A DNA stretch of 8,767 nucleotides from UBA1731 sp045595285 (GTDB lineage: Bacteria > Verrucomicrobiota > Kiritimatiellia > RFP12 > UBA1067), in NCBI GenBank assembly GCA_045595285.1, contig JAZOAC010000165.1:1-8767 (forward strand), given 5' to 3'. The notes beneath the pieces were generated by a model. The model had not been told where the DNA came from and searched no databases. It saw only the letters and a program-made list of their open reading frames with translations. The position numbers and the translations under genes are program-made. Below, in pieces: positions 7,592 through 8,767 of the stretch; position 1 is the stretch's first letter, and each line of letters begins with the position of its first letter.

Positions 7592-8209
7592 TTAGGCGGT
7601 TTCCGCCGCAGTCGCGGCGGGCGTAATCTGCATGAGGTCGAAGAACATCAACCGTGTATGCAGCTGCCCGGGAGTCGTGATATGGCGATACAGTTTTTCC
7701 TGTTCCTCTGTGCTGAACATGAAATCAAAGCCGTTGTTCTTGTAGTATCTGATCGGGATGTCTTCGTTGTAGGCATCCACGACGAGATAGCGGCATCCGG
7801 TCTTGTTGTCCTCGTCGATGAACCAGCTCTTGATGCTGTCCATCAGTTCGGTTCCGATATGCCGGTGCAGGAACTTGCTGTTGACGCCGAGCCGCCCGAT
7901 CAGCACCGCCGGATAGATCATGTCGCGCTTCTGCTGCGGCACGTCCTTTCCGATGCGTTTCCTTCTTGCGTTCGGAAGATGGTTGGTGAATATGCTTGCG
8001 TTGGAGACCGTAAAGGCGCAAATGACTTCACGCGGATTGTCGATTTCAAGAAAGGCGTATGTCTTTCCCATCAACTGCCTTGCGTAGTCGAGATAGTCCG
8101 AGGTGAAGAATTCGTCAAGGTCTTTGTTTCCGCAGCTGAACGGGGCGCAGGCGGCGATGACCTTCGGGGTAAGCGGAACGCGGGCGCACCTGTCGTTCAG
8201 AAAGGCCAT
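7592..8209 (-). CDS. GNAT acetyltransferase, probable toxin of a toxin-antitoxin pair (TacT-like)
   Basis: The protein has 205 residues. It has the layout of TacT/AtaT-type GNAT proteins: an N-terminal 'FSCGNKDLDEFF' (residues 24-35), then 'YARQLMGKTYAFLE', 'VICAFTVSNASI', 'YPAVLIGRLGVN' (99-110, core strand before the acetyl-CoA loop), 'HRHIGTELMDSIKSWF' (115-130, pyrophosphate-loop region), 'CRYLVVDAYNEDIPIRYYKNNGF' (139-161, with Tyr156 the candidate catalytic residue) and 'TRLMFFDL' near the end. Known members of this family block translation by acetylating the amino acid on charged tRNA; applying that here is inference. The start ATG (complement of 8207-8209) overlaps the end of the upstream small gene by 13 nt and has AGGGA 9 nt before it. 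A short GGCGG/CCGCC hairpin lies in its last codons (7595-7607), without a T-run. It is convergent with the truncated LamG copy. Confidence 0.85.
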   Translation of the reverse strand: MAFLNDRCARVPLTPKVIAACAPFSCGNKDLDEFFTSDYLDYARQLMGKTYAFLEIDNPREVICAFTVSNASIFTNHLPNARRKRIGKDVPQQKRDMIYPAVLIGRLGVNSKFLHRHIGTELMDSIKSWFIDEDNKTGCRYLVVDAYNEDIPIRYYKNNGFDFMFSTEEQEKLYRHITTPGQLHTRLMFFDLMQITPAATAAETA

Positions 8210-8391
8210 TTGCCAGATTCCCTGAGTTCCTTGACGCGACGGGCGTTTGCCGACTCGAAGTCATGCCACACCTTGCGCTCGGCTGAAAAGTCGATGCGTC
8301 CGCGCCGACGGGCGTTCCTCTCCGCCGTGCGAACAAAGCGCACCGCCGCTTCGCCGGACAGAACCGGTATGTTGCTGATTGCAAGAGCCAT
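8197..8391 (-). CDS. Small antitoxin-like protein paired with the GNAT
   Basis: The protein has 64 residues and lies immediately upstream of the acetyltransferase on the same strand, overlapping it by 13 nt, the usual arrangement for an antitoxin. It reads 'MALAISNIPVLSGEAAVRF' then 'RRRGRIDFSAERKVWHDFESANARRVKELRESGKWPF'. It does not look like the ribbon-helix-helix (DUF1778) antitoxin usually found with TacT-type toxins. It begins with a beta-like stretch and a 'GEAA..F' block, followed by a long basic helix around 'IDFSAE'. I have an impression of similar small proteins before GNAT genes in gut bacteria but cannot name a family. The start ATG (complement of 8389-8391) has GAAAGG 10 nt before it. 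The antitoxin role is inferred from position and size. Confidence 0.7.
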   Translation of the reverse strand: MALAISNIPVLSGEAAVRFVRTAERNARRRGRIDFSAERKVWHDFESANARRVKELRESGKWPF

Positions 8392-8414
8392 TTCTGATTT
8401 GCCTTTCGCCGCAT

Positions 8415-8423
8415 ATTATACCA
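8415..8423 (-). promoter_or_regulatory. Extended -10 promoter of the antitoxin/GNAT pair
   Basis: On the minus strand this reads TGG-TATAAT, a perfect -10 hexamer with the TGn extension. Transcription would start near 8408, leaving a leader of about 17 nt that contains GAAAGG (8402-8407). No good -35 is found at 17 nt spacing; TTGAAT at 8445-8450 is 24 nt away, too far for a standard promoter. Confidence 0.6.
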
Positions 8424-8445
8424 AAAAACGGCGGTGGGCGGGTGA

Positions 8446-8456
8446 TTCAAATTGAA
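8446..8456. promoter_or_regulatory. Short inverted repeat between the divergent genes, possible operator
   Basis: TTCAA-A-TTGAA is a symmetric 11-bp site upstream of the antitoxin promoter and downstream of nothing coding. It lies in the AT-richer gap between the antitoxin and the second LamG gene. Autoregulation by the toxin-antitoxin complex would fit, but a repeat this short can occur by chance. Confidence 0.2.
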
Positions 8457-8496
8457 AACGGCCAAAAACGTAAAAACATAAAATCGTGAAATCTAC

Positions 8497-8500
8497 GAGG
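8497..8500 (+). promoter_or_regulatory. Ribosome binding site of the second LamG gene
   Basis: GAGG lies 7 nt before the ATG at 8508 (10 nt before the adjacent ATG at 8511). The surrounding 10-mer GAGGTGACGA also occurs at 7304-7313 ahead of the truncated copy, there 31 nt from the start codon. Confidence 0.6.
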
Positions 8501-8507
8501 TGACGAA

Positions 8508-8767
8508 ATGATGAACAAGGACAAGATAATCAGGATTGCCGCGTGTGTGGCGGTAGTGGTCGCGGCGAGCGAGACGCTTCCGGCAGCGGAGCTGGCGCAT
8601 CGGTGGAGCTTCAACGGCGACTACTCCGACTCCGTGGGCGGGGTGGATGCGGTGAAGTGCGGCACATACGTGTCGCTTTACGGCGGCAGGGTTCACATGG
8701 GCTATGGAGCGTGTTCGCATGGCACGGGCTATGTCGATCTCGGAACGAACATGCTCGATACCGCCGC
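8508..8767 (+). CDS. LamG-type secreted protein, second copy, 3' end cut by window
   Basis: The first 86 codons are visible and the gene runs off the right edge. A signal peptide ('IIRIAACVAVVVAASETLPAA') is followed by 'ELAHRWSFNGDYSDSVGG', 'DAVKCGTYVSLYGGRV' and 'HMGYGACSHGTGYVDLGTNMLDT', the opening strands of a concanavalin/LamG-like domain. Many large secreted proteins of the Verrucomicrobiota/Kiritimatiellae type open this way, usually followed by repeats. Binding to a carbohydrate or surface is the usual guess. The start could be ATG 8508 or 8511. It is divergent from the antitoxin/GNAT pair, with 116 nt between start codons. Compared with the truncated copy at 7345, this one continues normally past the shared block. 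Confidence 0.75.
   Translation, partial: MMNKDKIIRIAACVAVVVAASETLPAAELAHRWSFNGDYSDSVGGVDAVKCGTYVSLYGGRVHMGYGACSHGTGYVDLGTNMLDTA
8601..8692 (+). repeat. Direct repeat, right copy (LamG start block)
   Basis: This is the partner of 7441-7532, same orientation, 5 differences in 92 positions. Three of them fall in codons where the encoded residue stays the same; one changes Ala to Val. The block ends exactly where the truncated copy departs from the LamG sequence. Confidence 0.85.

Noticed and set aside
7595..7607. GGCGG-TTT-CCGCC hairpin as a terminator between the convergent genes
   Set aside because: The stem is only 5 bp, lies inside the last codons of the GNAT gene, and has no T-run on either strand.
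7556..8455. 299-codon plus-strand open frame across the antitoxin/GNAT region
   Set aside because: The minus strand encodes recognisable GNAT motifs with good ribosome sites and a promoter; the plus frame has none and lacks domain-like sequence.
8452..8484. Plus-strand promoter for the second LamG gene (TTGAAA ... TAAAAT)
   Set aside because: The spacing is 21 nt and the -10 match is weak in an A-rich stretch, so it is not distinguishable from chance.
7441..8692. Insertion sequence or transposon bounded by the direct repeats
   Set aside because: No transposase or integrase and no terminal inverted repeats are present; the repeats are coding sequence of paralogous LamG genes, so recombination of duplicates explains them better.

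Overview
This window looks like accessory, glycan-degrading DNA from a GC-rich Gram-negative bacterium, most likely the Verrucomicrobiota/Kiritimatiellae/Lentisphaerae group (probably an uncultured gut or anaerobic lineage). That placement is inferred from style: large secreted glycosidases, a protein with an autotransporter-associated beta-strand repeat, LamG-like secreted proteins beginning 'HRWSFNGDYSDSVGG', and a cluster of short TCT-loop palindromes. No rRNA, tRNA or ribosomal protein gene is present to confirm it.

Positions 1-7176 hold four tightly packed plus-strand genes that read as one operon: (1) a very large glycosidase, cut by the left window edge, with a clan GH-A-like catalytic barrel and C-terminal beta-sandwich domains; (2) a secreted beta-strand-rich, probably beta-helical protein with no visible anchor; (3) a Tat-exported calcineurin-like metallophosphoesterase with an N-terminal Fn3-like domain; (4) a secreted five-bladed beta-propeller glycosidase (GH43/GH32/GH117-like). 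Gaps are 58, 10 and 1 nt. All four products appear to be exported, or in the case of gene 1 probably so (its N-terminus is missing). The likely theme is extracytoplasmic breakdown of a complex, possibly phosphorylated, polysaccharide. No transporter, sulfatase or regulator is visible.

Positions 7177-8767 look rearranged. A 38-codon remnant that resembles an enzyme C-terminus is followed by a truncated LamG-type gene of 73 codons. Next, on the minus strand, comes a two-gene cassette of a small antitoxin-like protein and a TacT-like GNAT acetyltransferase, with its own extended -10 promoter. A second LamG-type gene, intact as far as visible, then runs off the right edge. The two LamG starts share a 92-bp stretch that differs at 5 positions (counted by eye), so the putative toxin-antitoxin cassette sits between direct repeats. 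Recombination between them would remove the cassette and leave one full LamG gene.

The most notable observations are this repeat-flanked toxin-antitoxin cassette, the uncommon antitoxin type, and three palindromes with identical TCT loops carried in frame within the linker of the large glycosidase. I see no CRISPR array, complete insertion sequence, integrase or RNA gene.
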